A DNA stretch of 64,000 bases, taken from assembly GCA_013350335.1 (NCBI GenBank), contig CM023539.1, positions 26,591,043-26,655,042 of the forward strand, in the 5' to 3' direction. A program made the position numbers and the translations under genes. Below the pieces are notes generated by a model. The model did not search any database and was not told the origin of the DNA. It was given only the letters and a program-made list of their open reading frames with translations. Source of the stretch: Chimonanthus salicifolius. Taxonomy: Eukaryota; Streptophyta; Magnoliopsida; Laurales; Calycanthaceae. Below, piece after piece: positions 1-9,594 of the stretch; the first letter of the stretch is position 1, and the number at the start of each line of letters is the position of its first letter.

Positions 1-417
1 CTTGGCCCACAGGCCACCTCACTTGGTGAGGTGGAGGTGGTTCCCACTTGGCCACATTACGTTGGCTTAATTCAAAATAACTTAGGTGATTTAAATCCAT
101 TCAATTCATTCTAATTGGATCACCATTGGGCCCATGGCCCAATTACATTTTCATTTTACCCATTTACCTTAGTGCTTAACTATCTTGACCCATTGGGTCC
201 TAAATGGGTATTTGACCAATTTGACCATTCTTGACCCATTTAACCATCATTGCCCCTTTAAATGAATTTAAATCAAATCCATAGTCCATTGGGCTATACT
301 TGGGCCTTTGCCCAAACTTTGATCCATTTACCATCTATTCCATAAATTTTCTAATTTCCATCATTAAAACAAATAATAACCACATTTATATTAATTTAAA
401 AATTCCGGGCCATTACA
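1..417 (-). mobile_element. 3' LTR of gypsy element B (U3 part, cut by window start)
   Basis: Read on the minus strand, this begins TGTAATGGCCCGG just after a polypurine tract and runs off the window. It matches 25350-25768, the start of B's 5' LTR, nearly base for base, which pairs the two LTRs. It holds U3 material only: a 9-bp inverted repeat CCACCTCAC/GTGAGGTGG around TTG (14-34) and several GGGTCAA/TGACCC heptamers. No coding potential is visible. The rest of the LTR and its outer TSD lie outside the window. Confidence 0.9.
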
Positions 418-423
418 ATACAA

Positions 424-432
424 TCCTCTTTT
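424..432 (-). other. Polypurine tract of element B
   Basis: The sense strand reads AAAAGAGGA seven bases before the 3' LTR start. Just upstream is the TTTCGGGACGAAAATTT inverted motif typical of Tekay/Del-type chromoviruses, also seen at 5361-5377. It would prime plus-strand DNA synthesis. Confidence 0.75.
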
Positions 433-479
433 GAAATTTTCGTCCCGAAAATTCGAGCGAAGTAGAGGTTCAAAACATC

Positions 480-2156
480 TCATAGAAAGAGCTCCGGATG
501 AGAGGCTCTCATCTCCGACTCAAGTTCCCAAGTGGTTTCTTCATTACCATGTCGTTCCCATACCACCTTGACGAACTGAATGGCACGGTTCCGCAACACC
601 CTTTGCTCTCTTCTGATTATTCTGACCGGCTTCTCCACATATGTCACATCGCTTTGTACATCGATGTCTTGAACATTCAACACATGAGAAGGATCGGGGT
701 TATACTTTCTCAACATGGATACATGGAATACATCATGTAGAGAGGATAGCTGCGGAGGGAGCGCTAATTGATAAGCTACCCCCCACCCTCTTCAGGATCG
801 GAAACAGGCCCCACAAATCTAGGCTACAGTTTCCCCTTCTTTCCGAACCTCATGTGCCCCTTCCGTGGTGAGACTTTCAAAAACACCAAGTCTCCCACCT
901 CAAACTCGAGGAACCTTCTCCTCTTGTCGGCATAACTCTTCTGACGGCTCTGCGCGGTGAGTAAATATTGCCGTAACAATTTAATCTGCGCCGTAGTCTC
1001 CGCAACCAACTCCGGCCCAATCCAAGTAGGCTCACCGGCCTCTGTCCAACACACTGGAGATCTACATGGCCTACCATCCACCCTTGAAGTCTAGCATACA
1101 TGCTCTCAGCATATCCTCCAATGTCTGTATTGTCCTCTCTGACTGTCCATCAGTCTGTGGATGAAATGCTGTGCTAGTCAATATGTCGGTCCCCATAGCC
1201 GACTGCATGCCATGCCATACTCTGCCGGTGAATCGGCCATCCCTGTCGGACACAATAGTCCGAGGAATACCATGTAGTCTGATGATATCCCGGATGTACC
1301 GTCGACCCAATGTCTCCGATGAATCTGTCATCTTGATGGGAAAGAAATGCGCAGATTTAGTCAACTGGTCCACTACGACTCATATCGCATCGTTGCCCTT
1401 CGATGACCTTGGCAACCCTGATACGAAATCCATATATATGTGCTCCCATTTCCACTCCGGCACTGGTAAGGGTGCGAGTAAACCCGGTGGTGTCTGATGT
1501 TCCGCCTTAACCTGCTGGCAAGTCAGGCAACGAGCAACAAACTCTGCCACATCTTTCTTGAGTCCCTGCCACCAATAGTGCCTCTTAAGGTCATGATACA
1601 TCTTGGTGCTGCCCGGATGGATAGAGAGCTTGGTTTGGTGTGCTTCAATCAACAACTCTCTTCGGCAGCGCTTAGGCACATATGTCCTGCCTCGGAACAC
1701 AAGACCCTGTCCTGGTCGTAGTTCCCACTCTGGTACAACCTCACCAGTAGACATCTTAGCCCATATCTCCTCCACCTCTAGATCTGTCCGTTGTTCCCGT
1801 TCAATCTCGGGGACCATATTAGATCGTATGATCAGACTATATATGGTCCCATGATTATTGAGGTAGAGTTTAAACTCTCTAATGGTATTCAATACTTTCC
1901 ATTCTGTGCTGATCAAACTGGCCACTGTCGCATGTGACATGCGGCTGAGGGCATCCGCCACCTTATTCGCCTTGCCGGGATGATATCCGAGTGCAAAATC
2001 ATAATCTGCCAGATATTCCATCCATCGGCGTTGTCTCATGTTGAGTTCCTTCTAATCAAATCAATATTTCAGACTCTTGTGATCGGAAAACACCTCAAAT
2101 TTCTCACCATAGAGATAGTGTCTCCAGCTTTTGAGAGCGAAGACCACTGCTGCTAG
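480..2156 (-). pseudogene. Element B pol, 3' half: RNase H end, integrase, chromodomain (broken)
   Basis: This is the distal half of B's gag-pol, separated from the proximal half (15248-17995) by the solo LTR S insertion. In sense order it holds the end of RNase H (from 2156), the integrase HHCC finger with the CLTCQQVK motif, the DDE core ([26 protein letters not shown]), a GPY/F-type region and a chromodomain (480-716, ending in SHPELFL). Stops near 2043 and 2055 lie in RNase H. A TGG-type codon has become TGA near 1374-1376, before VVVD. A further frame change falls around 1075. The element is dead, but every domain is recognisable. It was integrated as part of a chromovirus; the chromodomain in this family is thought to guide insertion toward marked chromatin. 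Confidence 0.9.
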
Positions 2157-3668
2157 TGTAATAGCCCGAATTTCTAAATCAATATATATATGGCAATTAT
2201 TTATTTTAACAATGGAAAAATGGGAATTTTGATGTCATGGATGTTAAATGGATCAAAATTTGGGCAAAAGCCCAAGTATGGTCCAATGGACCATGGATCG
2301 GATAGAACTCATTTAAAGGGGTCAATAATGGGCAAGAAGGGCCAATGACCATGTGGGACCCAACGGATCAAAATTGAGTCAAGCTCCAAGGTAAATGGTA
2401 AGAAAATAAATGTAATTGGGCCATGGGTTCAATGATGACCCAACAAGGGGAAGGGATTGAATTGATCACCTAAGTAATGAGCAAATAATCAAGATAGTAT
2501 AATCAAGTGGGGCCCACCTCCACGTCATCAAGTGAGGTGGCACGTAGACCAAGGAAAAAGGTGGGGCCGACCATCATGGTTGACTTGGTCTACCATGGAT
2601 GAGTCAAGAATGGAATTAAAGAGGACCCAAGTAAATGAAGTTAATTTAATTAATACAAAACACCTAAGTTTAGTCTTGAATAGACCAAGGGACATAATCA
2701 AGTGAGGTCCAGCTCCACCTCATCAAGTGAGGTGACGGTTGGCTAAGAAATTGGTGGGGCCGGCCACCATGGTTGACTTGGTCAACCATGGGTGAATTTA
2801 TGAAGGAATTGAAGGAGAATAAATATAAATTAAATTATGAAATTAAAGGGGCTAAGTTAAATAACAAATTTTATAATTGGGTGAGTCAAAATGATTCCCA
2901 TCTTATTTGACTCACCAAACTCATTGGAATGAGTGGTGACTCAAACCCATTCCAACCACCCCCACTAAGGGGACAATGACCCTAAAATTGGGGGCATGCA
3001 AGGCCATACCCCCCCTTTATGATTTTCTTGGTCGATGGGACAAGACCAAGATTACATGGGAGATGGTTTTTCATCTCTTTTCTCTTATCACTCTCTCCCT
3101 CTCCTCTCCAAACCGTCCTCCCTCTTGTAACACAAAGAAAACACCAAAGAGAAAGAGATTTAGAAGGGAAGAAGAAAATCCAAGGTTGACCGACCACTCA
3201 AGACCCAAGACTTGAGATATTTTCCCATTCCCACCTCCGTTTTTCTCTCTCAAAACTGTTACACCTCGGCTGAACCAAACCTTGGTGACCTTACCTTAAT
3301 CAAGCTCACCATTGGCCGAGTATCAAGGAGGAAGAAAAAGGAGAAAGACTAAGGAACAAGAGGAACAAGAGACAACCGGGAGAATCACGGATTGTAAGTA
3401 TCTCTAAACAAGAGATTAAGTTTTAATGGTCTAAAAATGGAATCCATTTCTCAGAATGAATGATGGCCACAAGTGTAGTGGGCTTTAGACCCAAAATCCA
3501 TCAAGTGATGAGATGGGAAATGGGGGAAAAGAGGAGAGATAGATTAAGAAAGATAATAAATTAAGGGCATTATGTATTTAAGATTTATAAAGCATGGAAA
3601 TGTAATGTTTTAAGGAAAATCATGAAGTAAGGATGTACAAAATATGCCATGGAGAAGACCGACAAAAC

Positions 3669-4170
3669 AGTCAGTCGACTGAATCAAAGATTCGGTCGAC
3701 TGAACTGATAGTAGGCGAATCGGAAACGAGTTTCTGGGAGTTTCAGCCGACTGAATGAGTAATTCAGTCGACTGAACTAATGGTGGTTGATGACAGAACG
3801 AGTTTCTGGGAGTTTCAGCCGACTGAATGAGTAATTCAGTCGACTGAACTAATGGTGGTTGATGACAAAACGAGTTTCTGGAAGTTTCAGCCGAATAAAA
3901 GGATGCTTATTAAACACAAAAAGGGATGGTTGATAGTTCAGCCGACTGAATCCATGATTCAGCTGACTGAAAATGAACTGGCAGAACAAACAGATGACCT
4001 GATTCAAAATCAGCCGACTGAATCTGTGATTCAGTCGACTGAAAGGGTATGAACCATGTTTCAGCCGACTGAATGTATATTTCAGCCGACTGAAACTGAA
4101 CTGGCAAGACAAACAGACGATTTGATTCAAAATCAGCAGACTGAATCTGTGATTCAGTCGACTGAATTGA
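3669..4170 (+). repeat. Array of TTCAGYCGACTGAA palindromes in LTR S
   Basis: About eight pairs of 14-bp units, many the perfect palindrome TTCAGTCGACTGAA (SalI site inside), the others TTCAGCCGACTGAA. They come in pairs 4-8 bp apart, so each pair can fold as two small hairpins or one long one. A block of about 71 bp beginning near 3725 is tandemly duplicated, with a partial third copy. The array sits in the slot that other LTRs fill with the GGTTCGGCCAT class. Confidence 0.85.
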
Positions 4171-5093
4171 AATGTACAGTTTTTGAATATTTTCTAAGAC
4201 ACTACTAATCCAGTAGGATAAATGGAGATGATATTAAATTAAAGGGACTGATTTTAATGATCCTATGACATGATTGGTAAGTTATTAATAGATCTACGTG
4301 TATAGATCAGTTATGGATTGAATTATATATGTGTTGAAATCAATGGAAAAAGAGGCCAAGATAAGGGCTGATTATGGTAATCTTATAATGTGGTTAAAGA
4401 TCATTAATGAACATAGGTTTATGATCAGTTAGAGACTTAATCGTGGATAAGATATAGACTGACTTGGGAAATGTATAATAAGGTATTGGCACATCGCAAC
4501 GGTACGCGAACGGCGACCCGAATTATCGGACGAAAACGAAAAAGGACGTTATCAGTATTTGGTAGGATTCCTACCTTTTTGTAAGCCATGGATTTGGTGA
4601 TGTTTTCTTTAATCTATTTTGGAAATCATGTGGTTATCTTTAAGATAAGTTTTGGACTATGTACCATGTGATGTTTTACTCTAAATTATTTTGGAAATTA
4701 TGTGAATGCTTATGATGGGTTTTTGGATTAAATATTGTGGGATGGTTTCCCTTGGATTTAGTTGGTAATCTTGTAATTGTTTTAAGATGGGTTTTATTAC
4801 TATTGAATTTCATATATTACATGGCATATGGCATCTACATTTCATGCATGGCATAGGAGGCATAAGACAGGGGAAGGATGAAATGAAACCGGAGTCCATG
4901 CTCCGTCGGGGCGACCGATAAACAGCATGGGAACATTTCACATATGTATTATTATACCTTGATGAGGCTTGCCATCAAGGGGGGACTCTTATAATTTTGA
5001 TACCTTGATGATGGTTTTCCATCAAGGGGGATGTTGTATGTATTATTATATCTTGACGAGGCTTTTGTCGTCAAGGGGAATGAAGTGTGATTG

Positions 5094-5130
5094 TGTAACA
5101 CCCCGCCTTTTTCACTCTAAATTTTCAGAG
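5094..5130 (-). mobile_element. Inverted U5 tip at the left end of element A
   Basis: These 37 bp are the reverse complement of the LTR 3' end (compare 9152-9188 and the left ends of L18 and F at 18494 and 32661). They end at CAGAG/GTTT, where the normal U5 would continue into the T-rich run; instead the chromodomain sequence begins. The joint shares about four bases (GTTT) with both partners. Confidence 0.85.
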
Positions 5131-5333
5131 TTTTGAATGTGCAAGATATAGATGTGCAAAGCGACGTCACTTATGTCGAGAAACCGGTCAGAATATTGGA
5201 GAGTGAGCAAAGGGTGTTGCGTAACCGAGCGATTCAGTTCGTAAAGGTGGTATGGGATCGACATGGTGTCGAGGAAGCCACTTGGGAATTGGAATCGGAG
5301 ATGAGAACATCTCACCCTGAATTGTTTGTATGA
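5131..5333 (+). pseudogene. Integrase C-terminal chromodomain fragment of element A
   Basis: This is an open stretch of about 66 residues with the Tekay-type chromodomain signature: the PVRILESEQRVLRN segment, the VKVVWDRHG strand and the EEATWELESEM helix, ending SHPELFV and TGA at 5331-5333. It is the part missing from A's pol at 14049. The first base pairs coincide with the pol breakpoint GTTTTGAATG. It has no ATG or promoter of its own, so it is a displaced 3' end of pol rather than a gene. The sequence itself carries no stop. Confidence 0.9.
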
Positions 5334-5379
5334 TTTACTTTGAAATCCTACTTCGTTCGATTTTCGGGACGAAAATTTT

Positions 5380-5387
5380 AAAAAGAG
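5380..5387 (+). other. Polypurine tract upstream of the full LTR of A
   Basis: AAAAAGAG lies eight bases before the LTR start at 5396 and follows the TTTCGGGACGAAAATTT motif. Its position between a chromodomain and an LTR marks the LTR at 5396 as structurally a 3' LTR, although it also serves as the 5' LTR for gag-pol. Confidence 0.65.
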
Positions 5388-6059
5388 TATTGTATTGTAA
5401 CACCCTGGAATTTCAAAGTTATTATTTTATATGAAATTATTCATATTTACGGAATTGCCATTGTAATAAAATTGATTTGAATTTAAATGGGTCAATGGCT
5501 CAATGAAGACCCAAAGGAGGGTAGTTTGTTTACAAAACAAATAAATGGATAAGATGAATTTAAATGGGTCAAGAATCATATTTGGGTCAAATTTTGATAA
5601 ATGGGTCAAAATGGCTAGATGGGACCCAATGGGTCGTGAATGGCATGATTAACCATGGATTGAGTTCAAGCTTAGTTAATTTAAGTTTATTAATTGCTTG
5701 AGTTTGGTTTGAATTGAAATGAATGATGGGTTAAGTTGAGTTGAATTTATTAGTTAAGTTAAATTAAATGAATGACTTAGGTTGGGTGAGTTGAATAAAT
5801 GAGTTGGATGAATATGTATTTTTATTGTAAGTGAGTGAAGTGTGTGAATGAGAGGGGAAGTGTTTTAATTCCAAATTTTGAGCAAGGAAAAACGTTGGTG
5901 CATGGGAGACATTACCATGCAAGTAACCCCCATTTAGGTGATGAATAAAATGGGAGTTACATTTTGAATGGGAGTTACATTTTGAAATTACATGGAATGC
6001 ATAGGGACGTTGGATGCATGAGAATATTGCATGCATGTAACAGCTACAATGGAGTTAGT

Positions 6060-6470
6060 GGGATGGCTGTTTGGAGAGTTACAAATGCAAGAGTTTCATC
6101 TCAAAGATGAAATGGAATCGCATGGGACGGTGATGAGCATTAAGAGGTGGCGGTTACACATGGGCTGCATCAAGGGTGAGGAGTTACTTATTTCAAATAT
6201 TCAAATCAAGCATGAGAAATGAATGGACATGGAGTTTCATCTCAAGGATGGAAACTCCCAAACGGTTCACTAATGGAAGATGAAGGTGATACAAATTAAG
6301 CTAGGGCTAAAACCGTTGGAGCCTAGGAGAGTTTCATTTTCAAATGAAACTCTCACATGCAATGGTAATGAGAGAAGGAGTTAAGAAGGGGGGTTACACA
6401 AGTCCAACCAACAAGGGACGTTGGGAGCATGGGGAGGTTTCATCTCATGATGAAACCCCCAAGTAACATA
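6060..6470 (+). repeat. Upstream hairpin repeats (GTTTCATC/GATGAAAC) in LTR A
   Basis: Four stems with a shared core, TTTCATC paired to GATGAAA (near 6091, 6232, 6330 and 6437), are spaced by roughly 100-140 bp of related sequence that also carries GTTACA and ACGTTGG motifs. Equivalent repeats occur in C, D, F, H, I and J, upstream of the CT-rich tract. Confidence 0.7.
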
Positions 6471-6833
6471 AGGTTTAGGGTTAAGGCAATGGGAGTTACA
6501 CAAGGTTAACCTTGGGCTGGTTTTGATGAAATAAAGGGTGCCCATTTCTCTCTCCCTCTCTTTCTCTTGGCCGTTCTCTGTCTTCCCAAACACTAAGAGC
6601 AGCAGCTGGTTGTTAATCAGTCCTTGGTTTGATCCCTTTTCATCAAGACAAGTTCAGCAAAAGGGAAGGAACAAGCGGGAGTGAAGATCAAGTGGAGGAG
6701 TCGCGGAAACGGTAGGTTTTCGATAAACTATCTTTAATTAAGAATTATGATCCGGCCATTGGATGGCTGAATCTAACAAGGGTTAGATATTTGATGGAAG
6801 TTTATGAATGAGATAAAAAAAATATGGACCATA

Positions 6834-8010
6834 GGGTTCGGCCCTTTGGATGGCCGAACCCCATGAGAAAATTGGTGGATTCTATGGTATTTGAAAGTTA
6901 AAATCCATATTTTGGAGTGGGGTTTTTAAAAGATTTTTATATGGAATTAAGCTTACTGTTTTGGAGTAGATATGACATGACTGAATCATATTTATCTTAT
7001 GTTAATTTGCTGATTAATTTCATAGATAAATATGGGTGGATTTCCATTAAGAGAACCATAGGGTTCGGCCATGTGTATGGCCGAACCCCATGGACTGTTT
7101 TGAGGATGGATTTGGGTTTTGATTTAAGATGTAAATACATGTTTTAGAATGGTTAAAAACATGGATTTGGATGCTGGTTTCAGACCCAAGATAAAGGGTT
7201 GAATGTTCAAAATCAATTTCATGGTGTTCGGCCAATGAGCATGGCCGAACCCTATGAAATTGGGCTAATTTTTGGATGGTTGTTTGAAAGGTAAAAACCT
7301 GATTTAATTATACTGTTATTACATGATTAATTGAGGTTTAAAAACAGTAACATAACCATTGGGTTCGGCCACCATAGAGGGCCGAACCCCATGTAAAAGG
7401 ATGTTGGTTTTCATGTTGTGAACCCCATGGAAACCATGAAAACCCATGGACTGTTTTGTGGAATAATTGGGTTAAGTTTATGATGGACATTAGGTATTAT
7501 TTATATGCTTTGATTTAAGAATAATATATGTTGTTTATGGAGTTAGTATGGGTAAGTAATCAGACAACATGAATGATGGAAATTGGGGATAAAAATCACA
7601 TTGGTGAGGTTCGGCCATGTGTATGGCCGAACCCCACTAATGGTAATTGTGGGACATAACGGTAAGTTTATATGAAGATATGGAAGGTTTAAGAAGGATC
7701 AAATTAAGTGGTGAGGTTCAGCCGTGTGTATGGCCGAACCCCACTAAAGATGGTTTTATGTTAGGTGATGGAAGTTAGCTAATTTAAAGCAAAGGTTGGT
7801 CTCAATGGCACAATCGTAATTATGGCTGAAATGATCAAAAATAAAATGATCATATGATGGGATAAATGGGCTAAAACCAAAGTGGTAAGGTTCAGCCATA
7901 ATGTATGGCCGAACCCTACCAAGGTTCATTTAGAAGTTTGGGTAATTAGATGGTTTTAATGACCAAAGTTTTAATGGATGAGGTTCGGCTATGGCTTTGG
8001 CCGAACCCCA
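6834..8010 (+). repeat. Array of eight GGTTCGGCCAT palindromes in LTR A
   Basis: Copies lie near 6834, 7061, 7224, 7361, 7606, 7711, 7885 and 7980. Each is an 11-13 bp arm (GGGTTCGGCCAT or close), a short loop and the complementary arm (ATGGCCGAACCC). Bases just outside the arms also pair and change together: CCAT with ATGG-type, GTG with CAC-type and GGTA with TACC-type flanks. Spacing is 75-245 bp, and the sequence between copies is unrelated from gap to gap. Confidence 0.9.
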
Positions 8011-8308
8011 ATAGGTGGTTCTTGGAACATTAAGCTTTGCTGGAAATTAGGTGGATAAATGATTAACTTGCTGCCATGTACATAGGGTATTCGGATTTTT
8101 AGAACGGTGAGCAAGCCGTGATCGAAAGACGGTCCAAAGGAAGGGTCGAACAAAGTAAACTATAGTAGGTTTCCTACCTTGTTGTAACCACATATCTTAT
8201 TCGCTGTTTTATGTTTATTTGAATAAGTTATTTGAATGAAATGATATTTACCAATGACATGTTTGCATAGACATCTCATGCATGGCATGGGATAATGGTG
8301 TTGTAACT

Positions 8309-8460
8309 GGAGGCCACACTCCGTCGGGGCGTCCGAAAGACCACTGTGGGGTACCCTGATGATGAGAATCCCATCAGGAGGAATCCGGAGGCCACACTCC
8401 GTCGGGGCGTCCGAAAGACCACTGTGGGTTACCTTGACGATGAGAATCCCGTCAAGTGAT
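8309..8460 (+). repeat. Two 78-bp stem-loop tandem repeats in LTR A
   Basis: Each unit holds GGAGGCCACACTCCGTCGGGG and then a stem of the CYTGAYG...CRTCARG kind. The first stem is CCTGATG/CATCAGG, the second CTTGACG/CGTCAAG, a compensatory change. Related arrays are in every other gypsy LTR that retains this region. Confidence 0.85.
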
Positions 8461-9189
8461 GTCTATGTAGAATGGTGATGGGTGGGACTCATTACATGTT
8501 CATTTCATACATAGCATGTTTTTATTGAATTTTGTTACACATGTACTATCATTATATTATTTGTATGTTTGACTAACCAAGTGGTAGCCCTATTCGGAAA
8601 TACTACTGGGCGCGTTGATCTAACGCCCTATCTATATCCTTAGTGGATGATGCAGGGAAAGGGAAGAACGTGGTTGGAGAAGAGGACCAAGCACGAAAAC
8701 TTGGGCGTTTTGAATGATTGGAATGGACTGTGAATGGATTGTTGATGGATTTGGTAGTTTATTTATTTGGACAATGTAATTTGTTAGCTAGATGTGTGGG
8801 CATGTAATAATGTAGCTAATTAGATGCTATGGTTTGTTTTATGTTGGATGTTTGGATTAAACGATTAGTTAAGATCGATTAGTGATTTGGAAAATAAGTT
8901 ATGTACTTTGCTATCTAAAAATGGAAATTGGATTAATCATAGGTTCTATTATAACCTCAGTTAGATCTAGACTAAGTTAATTCCGCAAGTTATAAATATA
9001 CCATGTGCGGATCAGTTTTATGGACTTAGTTCATATGCACATGGGCTTGGCCAGTTAAGGGTCGGATTTAGAGATCCGAACTTAACTCGCGTCGTGACAT
9101 TCCGCCCCGATCACTTGTTGATTATTATTATATTTAAAAAAAAAAAAATAAACTCTGAAAATTAGAGTGAAAAGGGCGGGACGTTACAG

Positions 9190-9202
9190 TTGGTATCAGA
9201 GC
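9190..9202 (+). other. Primer binding site of element A (initiator Met tRNA)
   Basis: TTGGTATCAGAGC lies one base after the LTR end at 9188 and fits the 3' end of plant initiator methionine tRNA. It would prime minus-strand DNA synthesis. Confidence 0.9.
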
Positions 9203-9280
9203 GAAACGGGAAGTTGAATCTTCCGAAGTAAGATTAAGACGGTTTCATGTCTCACTGACGGATAAGAATCCCAACTGACC

Positions 9281-9294
9281 GACTCTTCGGAGTC
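9281..9294 (+). other. Leader hairpin with UUCG loop downstream of the primer site
   Basis: GACTC-TTCG-GAGTC forms a five-pair stem with a C(UUCG)G loop, a very stable RNA tetraloop. The same stem is kept in B (18358-18371, loop CTCG) and I (56161-56174, loop TTAG) at the same distance from the primer site. It may serve packaging or dimerisation of the RNA; that role is inferred from position only. Confidence 0.6.
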
Positions 9295-9594
9295 CGCTGA
9301 CTGGGGGCCGGATTAATTTACTTCGTGGACTCGGACTGAACAAATCAAACTGAGAACAACAGTGAAAGATAGCAAAAGTACATTATTATAAATTCATCTA
9401 TCAAACGTAGCAAAATAGGATATACATTCCCCAATACTCCCCAATTGAGAAAAACAAACATAGGAAATTTAGAGACTCTTCCCTCAAAAACAAATAGAAA
9501 ATCAAGTGTACTTATTTGGAAATCTCCCCAAAATTGTGAAAAATACAAACTGTACGAGGAAACTAAGTCAATAATGTTTTTATGACTTAGGGAA

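Larger units (their letters stand above)
6712..8643 (+). other. Candidate LTR intron in element A
   Basis: The 5' splice site GGTAGGT (6712) follows a purine-rich stretch. CTAAC (8621-8625), a pyrimidine-rich run and CCTTAG (ending 8643) give the 3' site; GCAG follows at 8655. All eight palindromes and the stem-loop repeats fall inside. The donor is weaker than in the sister LTRs, which mostly have GTAAGTA. Confidence 0.4.
5396..9188 (+). mobile_element. Full-length LTR of element A (3.79 kb)
   Basis: It starts TGTAACACCCTGG and ends GGGCGGGACGTTACA, followed by the primer site. Contents: GGGTCAA-rich U3 (5460-5640), an upstream repeat zone with GTTTCATC/GATGAAAC stems (6060-6470), a CT-rich tract (6548-6570), a purine-rich segment ending in a GGTAGGT donor (6712), eight GGTTCGGCCAT-type palindromes (6834-8010), a GTAGG-TTT-CCTAC box (8164-8178), two 78-bp stem-loop repeats (8309-8460), a CTAAC/YAG region (8621-8655) and the conserved U5 block around 9050-9100. 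I see no open frame with protein-like character. Confidence 0.92.

Noticed and set aside
6834..6864. Palindromes as microRNA precursors
   Set aside because: Arms of 11-18 bp with short loops are too small for plant microRNA hairpins, and nothing indicates a mature product.
6834..8010. CRISPR-like look of the regularly recurring palindromes
   Set aside because: Spacing is irregular (75-245 bp), repeats are degenerate, the position is inside plant retrotransposon LTRs, and no cas gene is present.
8991..9002. TATAAATATACC as a TATA box of LTR A
   Set aside because: It lies about 190 bp from the LTR end, downstream of the likely leader, and is not kept in B, F, G or J.
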